This document shows, in pieces, positions 7,572 through 15,276 of a stretch of 64,000 nt of DNA (positions within the stretch are counted from its first letter, which is position 1; each line of letters begins with the position of its first letter). The position numbers and the translations under genes are program-made. Below the pieces are notes generated by a model. The model saw only the letters and a program-made list of their open reading frames with translations, did not search any database and was not told where the DNA came from. The DNA lies in the NCBI GenBank assembly GCA_021199495.1, contig JAJQHY010000079.1, forward strand, positions 1-64,000, written 5' to 3'. This DNA is from Lachnospiraceae bacterium. GTDB lineage: Bacteria; Bacillota; Clostridia; Lachnospirales; Lachnospiraceae.

Positions 7572-8345
7572 TCAGCTCTCCCTTTGCATCTCCTTCCTCA
7601 GCCGCAGCATAATCTTTTTCTCCAGCCGGGAAATATAGGACTGTGAAATGCCCAGAAGCGCTGCCACTTCCTTCTGGGTCATTTCCTTTCCCTCCTCCAC
7701 CGGATACACCGGCGGCTTCCCATCCTTTCCGGGTCCCGGCTTTAAGCCGAATCGCAGACAGACAATCGTCTTCTCCCGCTTGCTTAAACGGTCGATGGAG
7801 CGCCTTAAAAGCGCATGCTCCGCCTCCCGCTCCAGATCCCTGCTGATAACATCCTCATCCGTTCCCAGAATATCTCCCAGCAACAGCTCATTTCCATCGA
7901 AATCCGTGTTCAGCGGTTCATCAATGCTGACCTCCACCCTGTTTTTACTGGTGCGGCGCAGATACATCAGAATCTCATTCTCAATACAGCGGGAAGCATA
8001 GGTGGCCAGCCTGATATTTTTATCCGCTTTATATGTATTGATTGCCTTCAGAAGACCAATGGTACCGATGGAAATCAGATCCTCCACACCGACGCCCGTA
8101 TTATCAAAGCGCCTGGCAATATAAACCACCAGACGCAGATTGTGCTCGATCAGCGTTTTCTTTGCTTCCAGCGCCCGGTCCGTTGAAAGAAGCTGTATCA
8201 TCTCCTCCTCCCGCACCGGCTCAAGCGGCGGCGGCAGAACGTCCGCACCGCCGATATAATAAAGCACATTTTCGTCCAGACCCGTTATGCCGGGCTCCTT
8301 TTTCCTGTTTGTGAAAAAACTGAAAATCCACCGGATTGTTCTCAC
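7572..8345 (-). CDS. sigE: Sporulation sigma factor E (pro-sigma-E)
   Basis: A 257-residue RNA polymerase sigma factor of the mother cell, made as an inactive precursor and cleaved by SpoIIGA. The start is the GTG at 8345, preceded by GGAGGGAGA; an upstream ATG at 8456 has no binding site. Residues 1-25 form the amphipathic pro-sequence ahead of [16 protein letters not shown]. Region 2 contains [34 protein letters not shown] and [15 protein letters not shown]. Region 4 ends with [23 protein letters not shown]. Unusually, a Gly/Pro-rich insert of about 15-18 residues (after CLRFGLK, including [14 protein letters not shown]) lies between regions 4.1 and 4.2. It follows spoIIGA, as in other spore formers. 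Confidence 0.95.
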   Translation of the reverse strand: MRTIRWIFSFFTNRKKEPGITGLDENVLYYIGGADVLPPPLEPVREEEMIQLLSTDRALEAKKTLIEHNLRLVVYIARRFDNTGVGVEDLISIGTIGLLKAINTYKADKNIRLATYASRCIENEILMYLRRTSKNRVEVSIDEPLNTDFDGNELLLGDILGTDEDVISRDLEREAEHALLRRSIDRLSKREKTIVCLRFGLKPGPGKDGKPPVYPVEEGKEMTQKEVAALLGISQSYISRLEKKIMLRLRKEMQRES

Positions 8346-8553
8346 TCTTCTCCCTCCCTGTTCACCCATTCCGCCTGCTTTCTGCGTGACAGCGCTGTTT
8401 TCATTGTCACGCACCGCGAAGCATTTATTTCCACTCTCTATCCTATGCCGGATCATTGTCTTTCAGAACTGCTTTTTCCTCGCTTCCTGCAAGCTGTTCT
8501 CCGGCAATCAGATTCAGCGTGATTCCGACAGGAAACCTTTCACACTGCTATTT

Positions 8554-9348
8554 TTAAAAGATCCCCGGATGCAAAATCATCTGGTATTTCCCCTTCGGGG
8601 AAAGCGGCCTTGTGACCCCGGCGCAGACCACATCCTTTACAGAATGCACCCCGTCCTCCGCGTCGATCAAAAGCTCCGGCACCTCAACGCCGTACAAAAG
8701 TCCGTCGTCACAGCCCACTGTATGAAATGGAATCGCGCGCAAAAACAGGGGATTTTCCAGGGTCAGCCCTGCCAACAGTTCCTCCTCCACCAGACAGACC
8801 GGCCGTTTGCTCACCGGTTCCGTCAGAGCGTTTCCCGTGTCATATAAAGCCAGAATCTGCCTTTTCTGCCCGGCACTTAAAATTGTCACCGGATAGATAT
8901 GCTGCCTTCTGCTGCATCGGTAATGCATACTCGCCGACCGTGCCGCCTCATACAAAATCAAAGCACAGAATAACATCTCCCACAGCCCCATCAGACCGCC
9001 CGTCCACAGATACCACTCTTTCAATATGATTCGCAGAATGCCGGAAGCGATCAGGGTATCCGCAGCCACCAGAAACAGCATTTTGCGGCGATACCGTCTG
9101 TATCTGGGCGGAAGGAAAAAAAGAAACAGGCCGCCGATGTTCAGGATAAGCGCCGCTGCCTCCAGCCAGGCAAAAGAGAAAGGAAGCAGAAACAGAAGCG
9201 TATACCCGACCGCCGTCAGGGCTGCGCAAAACCAGACGCGTCTGTGAGAAACCGGCACGCCAAGCTGCAGCTTCACGATCATAAGCAGCATGCAGTTAAA
9301 CGTAATCTGCATCAGAAAAATACTGTCCAGGTACAATCTAATGACCAA
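8554..9348 (-). CDS. spoIIGA: Sigma-E processing peptidase SpoIIGA
   Basis: A 264-residue membrane aspartic protease that removes the pro-sequence of sigma-E after a signal from the forespore. About five membrane segments fill residues 5-125. The C-terminal half holds ALYDTGNALTEPVSKRPV, whose D-T-G is the active-site motif, followed by IPFHTVGCDDGLLYG. The start is taken as TTG at 9348, with GAGGTGAT five bases before it; it gives the family opening VIRLYLDSIFLMQ. The ATG at 9420 has no ribosome binding site. It lies between ftsZ and sigE. A Spo0A-box-like TTTGTCGCA sits just upstream (9397-9405). Confidence 0.9.
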   Translation of the reverse strand: MVIRLYLDSIFLMQITFNCMLLMIVKLQLGVPVSHRRVWFCAALTAVGYTLLFLLPFSFAWLEAAALILNIGGLFLFFLPPRYRRYRRKMLFLVAADTLIASGILRIILKEWYLWTGGLMGLWEMLFCALILYEAARSASMHYRCSRRQHIYPVTILSAGQKRQILALYDTGNALTEPVSKRPVCLVEEELLAGLTLENPLFLRAIPFHTVGCDDGLLYGVEVPELLIDAEDGVHSVKDVVCAGVTRPLSPKGKYQMILHPGIF

Positions 9349-9404
9349 GCAAATCACCTCACTACACCGAAGGCGTCCCTTAAGGGAAATGTTCAATGCG
9401 ACAA

Positions 9405-9448
9405 AGTACAAAAGCAGCACACCCAGAAGGATATGCTGCTTTTGTACT
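9405..9448 (-). terminator. Strong stem-loop after ftsZ
   Basis: A perfect 15-bp inverted repeat (AGTACAAAAGCAGCA, 9405-9419, with 9434-9448) around a 14-nt loop, 20 nt after the ftsZ stop. The T-run after it on the minus strand is weak (TTTG), so it may be a partial terminator or an RNA end-protecting stem that separates dcw from sporulation expression. Confidence 0.55.
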
Positions 9449-9467
9449 CTTTATTCGTTTCAGATTT

Positions 9468-10667
9468 CTACTTGTTGTTGGTCGTATTTAAGAAAGAGGG
9501 AATCTTTAAGTTTCTTTCCTCAATGGAAGAGGTCAGATCGCTCTTTTTCAACGGGGGCAGAGAGCCGGTCGCATTGGAAACGCCGTTCTTCTGTCCGGAA
9601 TACGACTGTGATGTCCCGTAGGAGCCGTAAGATGAGGTCCCGTAGGAAGAATAATTCGGCATGGACGTCTTGCCTGCCGTGAAACTGCCGCCAAAGGAAT
9701 ATTTATTGCCCTGGTTATTCTGGCCAATACCGGTAGCAATGACCGTAACGGTGCAGGTATCCTTCACCGTGTCGTCATACATGGCTCCCAGGATGACATT
9801 GACATTCTCACCGCAGATATTGCCCACATATTCACTCGCATCCGCCGCGTCGGCAAGCGTAATGTCGCCGGACACATTGATGATGATGTCAGTCGCGCCG
9901 TCGATGCTCGTCTCCAGAAGCGGGCTCTCCACCGCGATGCGAACCGCATCCGCGGCCTTGGTATCGCCTGTTCCCGTACCGATTCCGATATGCGCGATTC
10001 CCTTGTCTCTCATAACGGTGCTGACGTCCGCAAAGTCCAGATTGATGATGGCCGGTCTGGTAATCAGATCCGTAATGCCCTGCACGCTCTGACGCAGGAC
10101 CTCGTCCGCCTTTTTCAGAGCGTCCGTGATCGTGGTTCTGCGGTCCACGATTTCCAGAAGCTTATCATTGGGAATGACAATCAGCGTGTCAACATTCTCC
10201 TTCAGACGTTCAATACCGGCCGCAGCGTTGTTCGCTCTGGTCTTGGCCTCAAATTTGAAAGGCTTGGTCACGATGCCGACCGTAAGGATGCCCATATCCT
10301 TGGCTACCTTGGCAACCACAGGCGCAGCGCCCGTTCCGGTACCGCCGCCCATGCCGCAGGTCACGAACACCATCTCCGCGCCCTCTAAGGCTTTTTTAAT
10401 CTCATCCAGGCTTTCCTCCGCAGCCTTCTCTCCGATCTCAGGCTTGGCTCCCGCGCCCAATCCCTTGGTCAGCTTTTCCCCGATCTGAATGACCTGGGGA
10501 GCCTGACACATTTTGAGCGCCTGGCTGTCCGTATTGACCGCGATCAGCTCTACACCCTCCACCTGATCCTTTACCATTCTATCTACAGCGTTATTGCCTG
10601 CACCGCCTACACCCACCACGATAATACGTGCACTTGATGTAACTTCGTTTGAAAATAATTCAATCAC
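9468..10667 (-). CDS. ftsZ: Cell division protein FtsZ
   Basis: A tubulin-like GTPase of about 399 residues that polymerises into the Z-ring. It has [13 protein letters not shown] near residue 18, the tubulin signature [13 protein letters not shown] near 100, and the T7-loop [11 protein letters not shown] near 200. After about residue 315 comes a Ser/Tyr/Gly linker ([13 protein letters not shown]), ending in the partner-binding tip [11 protein letters not shown]. The start chosen is GTG at 10667, with GGAGGT ten bases upstream. An ATG at 10685 overlaps that ribosome binding site and adds six residues. A roughly 300-bp gap holding a structured repeat separates it from ftsQ. Confidence 0.97.
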   Translation of the reverse strand: MIELFSNEVTSSARIIVVGVGGAGNNAVDRMVKDQVEGVELIAVNTDSQALKMCQAPQVIQIGEKLTKGLGAGAKPEIGEKAAEESLDEIKKALEGAEMVFVTCGMGGGTGTGAAPVVAKVAKDMGILTVGIVTKPFKFEAKTRANNAAAGIERLKENVDTLIVIPNDKLLEIVDRRTTITDALKKADEVLRQSVQGITDLITRPAIINLDFADVSTVMRDKGIAHIGIGTGTGDTKAADAVRIAVESPLLETSIDGATDIIINVSGDITLADAADASEYVGNICGENVNVILGAMYDDTVKDTCTVTVIATGIGQNNQGNKYSFGGSFTAGKTSMPNYSSYGTSSYGSYGTSQSYSGQKNGVSNATGSLPPLKKSDLTSSIEERNLKIPSFLNTTNNK

Positions 10668-10758
10668 AGCCCAAACGACCTCCATTCACAATATAATCTA
10701 TCTTATAATCTTTTTCGACATTTATCAACAGGTTTTTCTCTAATTTTTCATTTTTTTA

Positions 10759-10953
10759 TTACTATTCACGGTCCTCCACCTCACATGCGCAAAAGCGTCC
10801 AGCAAGCTGTCCGACGCAGTAAAAAAACACTGCTCATCTTTTTGCTTATGTGGGTGAAGTTCCTGCTTCACAGGATCATCGGAAAATCCAATCAATCTCT
10901 TACGTGCAAGCACGATGATATTGCTTGGACATTCCGATGGCCGTGAATAGTAA
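10759..10953 (-). repeat. Structured interspersed repeat, full copy 2
   Basis: A 195-bp element with nearly perfect 13-bp terminal inverted repeats (TTACTATTCACGG at 10759-10771 and its complement at 10941-10953). Read on the minus strand it aligns with the element at 3523-3737 over its whole length. The main stem keeps pairing at ATCGGAA/TTCCGAT and TCCAA/TTGGA, although the middle sequence differs from copy 1. The T-loop stem is GCAGT/ACTGC here versus GCGGC/GCCGC there. The last about 40 nt before the right end differ from copy 1. It lies between ftsQ and ftsZ, inside a cluster that is otherwise tightly packed, and is the main content of the gap 10668-10964. Confidence 0.85.
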
Positions 10954-10964
10954 CATTTTTGCTG

Positions 10965-11681
10965 TCAGTCTCTGGTAAATGTGATCACAGAGCTGCCAGA
11001 AGTGTAATTTTCCAGATGCAGCGTGCCGGAAAGCCCGTCCAGTTCGTCATACATATCTCTCAGCTTCATCATTTTTTCCGTCAGCAGCGTGCTGTCCCCG
11101 AGGCTGACCAGAACAGAACCGATATACAGCGTCATCTCTGAATCCGGTGAAAAATAAATTTTATCCACCGTGAGCTCATATTTATTGATCAGATTCGTCA
11201 GCTCCAGGATGTACTGAAACACCTCCGCGTTTTCCACCGGCAGCGGCTCGCCCAGCACTACTGAATCGAACTGAAGTCCCGTAACCAGCGGAATGCCGCT
11301 TGTCACCTGAGAGGAAACCTCCACAACAGTACCGTCTTTATCAAAGTAAACATACTGTCCCAGATATTCCATGTAGCCCGCAAGGGATTTTTCATACACC
11401 CGGATTCTGACGCTGTCATTTCCTACTACTGTCACCTCGATCGATTCGATAAAAGCGACATTCGTAATGTTCTGATTGCGATATTTCCAGGAAAGAATCA
11501 GTGAAATATTATCCAGGGGAGTCTGAAGGACAATGTCTTCAATCTCCTCATCCGTATAATGTGTGCTTCCTTCCACCGTCACAGTATGTATCGTGTAGGT
11601 GGTCAGAAACCACCAGACACCTCCAAGCAAAAGTAAAAGAAGCACCATGGCCGTCAGGATTTTCACTGCTTTATTCGTCAT
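10965..11681 (-). CDS. ftsQ: Cell division protein FtsQ/DivIB
   Basis: A 238-residue bitopic divisome protein. A short cytoplasmic tail and one membrane segment (residues about 7-27) are followed by a POTRA domain beginning YTIHTVTVEGSTHYTDEEI (residues about 29-100), and then the beta domain ending in SGTLHLENY near 225. It partners FtsL and FtsB-like proteins in controlling septal peptidoglycan synthesis. The gene overlaps the end of ftsW by 11 bp, which implies translational coupling. Similarity between FtsQ and DivIB is low in this group, so the name rests on architecture and position. Confidence 0.88.
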   Translation of the reverse strand: MTNKAVKILTAMVLLLLLLGGVWWFLTTYTIHTVTVEGSTHYTDEEIEDIVLQTPLDNISLILSWKYRNQNITNVAFIESIEVTVVGNDSVRIRVYEKSLAGYMEYLGQYVYFDKDGTVVEVSSQVTSGIPLVTGLQFDSVVLGEPLPVENAEVFQYILELTNLINKYELTVDKIYFSPDSEMTLYIGSVLVSLGDSTLLTEKMMKLRDMYDELDGLSGTLHLENYTSGSSVITFTRD

Positions 11682-12873
11682 AGTTGGTCACCCTTATGCC
11701 CCGTGCCACAGAAAACACCAGTCCCATTTCCACCATCAGAAAACATACACTGGTGCCGCCGTAGCTGATGAACGGCAGGGAAATTCCGGTGTTCGGAATG
11801 GTATTGGTTACCACTGCCACATTTAAAATGACCTGAACCGAAATATGCGCCATGACGCCCACCACCAGCATGGAGCCCTGCAGATCCGCCGCGTGGCTCG
11901 CGATAATCGCCATCCGCCAGATAAGGATAATAAACATCAGAATCACGGCAATCCCGCCGAACAGACCCAGCTCCTCGCAGATAATGGAAAAGATCATGTC
12001 ATTCTGCGCCTCCGGCAGAAAGTCCAGCTTCTGGATGCTCTGGCCTAAGCCCTTGCCCCAGATACCGCCGGAGCCGATGGCATACAAAGCCTGCAGCGTC
12101 TGATAACCCTTGCCGGACGCATAGCTTTCTAAGTCCAGCCAGGCTAAAATACGCTCGCCGCGCACGCCTGTAGAATCAGCGCCGGAGTTTTCCGCCATCC
12201 ATACGATAAAGTATACGGCGCCCGCCGCCGCCGCAACCGCAGCGACACCCAGCGCAATGAAGCGCTTATAATCCTTGCTGGCCACAAAAATCATCACCAC
12301 ACAGATGGCCGCAATAATCAGAGCCGAGCTCATATTTTCTGTCAGCTGCCACACCAGGAAAGAGACAGGTGCCGTCAGCGCCAGCATAATCATCATTGTC
12401 TTAAAGCTGTTCAGCTTCTTGCGGTATCCGTAGATAAAATTTGCAAAAAACACAATCATGCCAAGCTTCACCGGCTCCGCCGCCTGGAAACGGATCGGTC
12501 CCAGCTCAATCCAGCGGCGCGCGCCGTTGGCCTCATAGCCGAAAGGAATGATCATGAAAATCACGATATAGCACAGAATGTAAGGGATGTATCCCAGCTT
12601 CCGATAGGTCTGATAGGGAATCCTGTAAACAACATACATGCCGATCAGTCCGATCACCGTGGCAGACGCCTGCTTTTTGACATAATAAGCCGGATCACCG
12701 ATGGAAGCGGTTGTCATGGCCTCGTAGTAGCTGGCAGAATACACCATAATCAGGCCAAAGAGAATCAGAAACATCATGACCAGCAGCAGACTGTAATCAA
12801 AGTAAAAAGTCTCCTTACGCGGCTTCTCTTTTACAATTGATAACTTTTCCCTTTTTACTCTCTCTCTCGGCAA
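11671..12873 (-). CDS. ftsW: Septal peptidoglycan polymerase FtsW (SEDS family)
   Basis: A 400-residue SEDS glycosyltransferase with about ten membrane segments that polymerises lipid II at the septum with a class B PBP. Family motifs include MVYSASYYEAM near residue 45, ANGARRWIELGPIRFQAAEPVKL near 115 and PNTGISLPFISYGGTS near 360. It starts at TTG (12873), with AGGAG seven bases before it; no better start exists. It lies 10 bp after murD and overlaps ftsQ. In spore formers the paralogue SpoVE sits in the same position, so this copy could serve vegetative division, the spore cortex, or both. Confidence 0.92.
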   Translation of the reverse strand: MPRERVKREKLSIVKEKPRKETFYFDYSLLLVMMFLILFGLIMVYSASYYEAMTTASIGDPAYYVKKQASATVIGLIGMYVVYRIPYQTYRKLGYIPYILCYIVIFMIIPFGYEANGARRWIELGPIRFQAAEPVKLGMIVFFANFIYGYRKKLNSFKTMMIMLALTAPVSFLVWQLTENMSSALIIAAICVVMIFVASKDYKRFIALGVAAVAAAAGAVYFIVWMAENSGADSTGVRGERILAWLDLESYASGKGYQTLQALYAIGSGGIWGKGLGQSIQKLDFLPEAQNDMIFSIICEELGLFGGIAVILMFIILIWRMAIIASHAADLQGSMLVVGVMAHISVQVILNVAVVTNTIPNTGISLPFISYGGTSVCFLMVEMGLVFSVARGIRVTNYDE

Positions 12874-12883
12874 AACTTTTCTC

Positions 12884-14248
12884 CTACTTTAATCCGCTTA
12901 CATAAGCCTTGAACTGCCGACCCCGCTCCTCATAGTCGGAGAACATACCCCAGCTGGCGCAGGCCGGCGAAAGCAGCACAGCCTCTCCTGCATTCGCGTT
13001 CAGCGTGCAGATTTTCAGGCACTCCTCAAAGGAATCCGCGAACACATAGGAATGAAAGCCATGTCTGTCTGCGCAGGAAGCGATCTGCTTTGCAGTCTGA
13101 CCGATCAGCACCAGAAGCTTTACCCTGCCGCCGAAAGCCTCGATCCAATCGTCAAACTCACTATGCTTGTCATATCCGCCACCGATTAAAACGGTCGGTT
13201 TCTCCATGGCGATAATGCCCTGGATCGCAGCGTCCGGGTTGGTGGCTTTGGAATCATTATAATAATCTACGCCGCCCTTCGTTGCCACGAACTCAATGCG
13301 GTGCTCTACCGCGTGAAAAGCTTTGATCGTCCCAAGCAGGCTCTCAAGCGGAACGCCAAAACAAAGACCTATGGCCAGGGCCGCCATCACATTCTCCACG
13401 TTGCAGACACCCACCAGATTCATATCCGTATGAATATTCATCACTGCTCTGCTTACACCGCCGCGAGCCAGATAAATGGTATCACCCTTGCAGTAAACAC
13501 CATCTTTCAACTCTCTTTTAGAAGAAAAGAAGACCGGAGTGGCCGGACAGCGGTTTTCACCGAAGTCCCGGGTGTAGTTGTTCTCATAATTTAATATACA
13601 ATACTGCTGCTTCGTCTGCCCTCTGGTAATGCGTTCCTTGACGGCAGCGTAATTCTCCATCGTGTAGTGGCGGTTTAAGTGGTCCGGCGTTACGTTTAAA
13701 ATGGCAGACACGGTTGGACAGAAGCTTTCGACACTCTCCAGCTGAAAGGAACTGATCTCCGCCACCGTCACACTCTCATCCGTGGTTTTCAACGCTTCTA
13801 AAGTATATGGATTTCCAATATTTCCTACCACAAAAACGGAGGAAAAATAATCTGCCATCATCTGTCCCACAAGAGTGGTCGTGGTTGTCTTGCCGTTGGT
13901 ACCGGTGATGCCAACGAGCCTTCCCCTGGCCAGCCTGAAGCCTAACTCTACTTCCCCGATCACGGGAATTCCCAGTGTCTTTAATCGAAGCACCATGGGG
14001 CTGTCAATCGGTACGCCGGGGCTTAACACCGCCAGGTCAAAGCCTGCAAGCGTCTGATCTGATACCTCCCCGATCATGATATCCGCGGCTGTGCCCTCAG
14101 GCATTTTCGCCGTGATTTCTTCTTTTGTCAGCTTTTCATTACCGTCGTATACCGTACAGACAGCCTGTACATGGTGAAGTGCCGATAACGCGCCCATACC
14201 GCTTCTGCCGCTGCCGATAATGAAAACCTTTTTATTCTGAAAATCCAT
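12884..14248 (-). CDS. murD: UDP-N-acetylmuramoyl-L-alanine--D-glutamate ligase
   Basis: A 454-residue cytoplasmic Mur ligase adding D-Glu to UDP-MurNAc-L-Ala with ATP. The N-terminal Rossmann-like domain begins FIIGSGRSGMGALSAL, the ATP loop is GITGTNGKTTTT near residue 112, and DHLNRHYTMENY follows near 187. The end of the central domain is YNDSKATNPDAAI near 320, and LLSPACASWGMF near 423 is typical of MurD. The start is the ATG at 14248, preceded by GAGGAAAAT; a longer reading to 14287 overlaps mraY and lacks support. It lies 11 bp after mraY. Confidence 0.95.
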   Translation of the reverse strand: MDFQNKKVFIIGSGRSGMGALSALHHVQAVCTVYDGNEKLTKEEITAKMPEGTAADIMIGEVSDQTLAGFDLAVLSPGVPIDSPMVLRLKTLGIPVIGEVELGFRLARGRLVGITGTNGKTTTTTLVGQMMADYFSSVFVVGNIGNPYTLEALKTTDESVTVAEISSFQLESVESFCPTVSAILNVTPDHLNRHYTMENYAAVKERITRGQTKQQYCILNYENNYTRDFGENRCPATPVFFSSKRELKDGVYCKGDTIYLARGGVSRAVMNIHTDMNLVGVCNVENVMAALAIGLCFGVPLESLLGTIKAFHAVEHRIEFVATKGGVDYYNDSKATNPDAAIQGIIAMEKPTVLIGGGYDKHSEFDDWIEAFGGRVKLLVLIGQTAKQIASCADRHGFHSYVFADSFEECLKICTLNANAGEAVLLSPACASWGMFSDYEERGRQFKAYVSGLK

Positions 14249-14259
14249 CGTATTTTCCT

Positions 14260-15225
14260 CTATAAAGCTGCCAGGCCCACCAGACACAGCAGCGCCGTCA
14301 CCGTGGTAAACACCGCCACCACCTTCGTCTCGCTCCAGCCGCCCAGCTCAAAATGATGATGAATGGGAGCCATGCGGAAAATCCGTTTTCCGTGGGAGAG
14401 CTTGAAATATGTAACCTGAATGATAACACTTGCGACCTCAACCAGATAAATCAGCGCCACAATGGGGATGAAAAGCTCCAGGCCCGTCATATACGCGCAG
14501 CCCGCGACAAAACCACCCAGCGCCAGGGAACCGGTATCCCCCATAAACACACTTGCCGGATAGACATTGAACATCAGAAAGCCTAAAAGCCCTCCGATCA
14601 CCGCACAGGCGATGGGCGTAATGCCGACACCAAGCCCCACACCGGCCACGGCAAAAAAGGTCGCAATCATGATGGTGACGCTGCTTTCCTGTCCGTCAAT
14701 ACCGTCCGTGAAGTTGGAGCCGTTGACCGTTCCAATCACAATGAAGAACATAAGCGGAATGGCAAGCCAGCCGATATCCAGAGTCTTGTCCATAAAGGGA
14801 ATGCGCATCGAAAGATCCGCTTCCCTGACCGCCAGCATGTAAAAGGCGAAAACCGCCGTCACCACGATCTGTAAAATCAGTTTCTGGATGCTGCTTAAGC
14901 CCATTGAACGCTTCAGCACCACCTTGATATAGTCGTCCAGAAAACCGATCAGTCCAAAGCCCAGCGTCAGAAACAACACCGGGACAACATCCGGGTAATC
15001 CTTCACATAAAAGAGGCTGACTACCGTAATGCTGACAAGAAATATGATGCCTCCCATGGTAGGTGTGCCGGTCTTCTTTTTATGACTCTCGGGACCTTCG
15101 TCACGCTCGGTTTGTCCGAATTTCAGTTTTTTCAGATAAGGGATTACGACCGGTCCCAGGACCACGGTAATCAGAAAAGAGACGATTACGGGGATCACAA
15201 CCGGATATATCAAATTGCGAAACAT
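14260..15225 (-). CDS. mraY: Phospho-N-acetylmuramoyl-pentapeptide transferase
   Basis: A 321-residue, ten-span membrane enzyme that makes lipid I from UDP-MurNAc-pentapeptide and undecaprenyl phosphate. Conserved sites are KKTGTPTMGGIIFL near residue 50, the Asp pair FLDDYIKV near 95, NFTDGIDGQ near 173, FMGDTGSLALGG near 227 and the His cluster APIHHHFELGGW near 290. One odd point is GIDGQ where many MraYs have GLDGL. It lies 50 bp after the spoVD-like PBP gene and just ahead of murD. Confidence 0.95.
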   Translation of the reverse strand: MFRNLIYPVVIPVIVSFLITVVLGPVVIPYLKKLKFGQTERDEGPESHKKKTGTPTMGGIIFLVSITVVSLFYVKDYPDVVPVLFLTLGFGLIGFLDDYIKVVLKRSMGLSSIQKLILQIVVTAVFAFYMLAVREADLSMRIPFMDKTLDIGWLAIPLMFFIVIGTVNGSNFTDGIDGQESSVTIMIATFFAVAGVGLGVGITPIACAVIGGLLGFLMFNVYPASVFMGDTGSLALGGFVAGCAYMTGLELFIPIVALIYLVEVASVIIQVTYFKLSHGKRIFRMAPIHHHFELGGWSETKVVAVFTTVTALLCLVGLAAL

Positions 15226-15276
15226 TGTATTTCCTCCTCAGTCCGATGATTGATGGCAGAGACCGGAAAATCTGCC

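Noticed and set aside
8346-8456. N-terminal extension of SigE to the ATG at 8456
   Set aside because: The extra residues do not resemble a pro-sequence, and GTG 8345 has a strong ribosome binding site and gives the normal family start.
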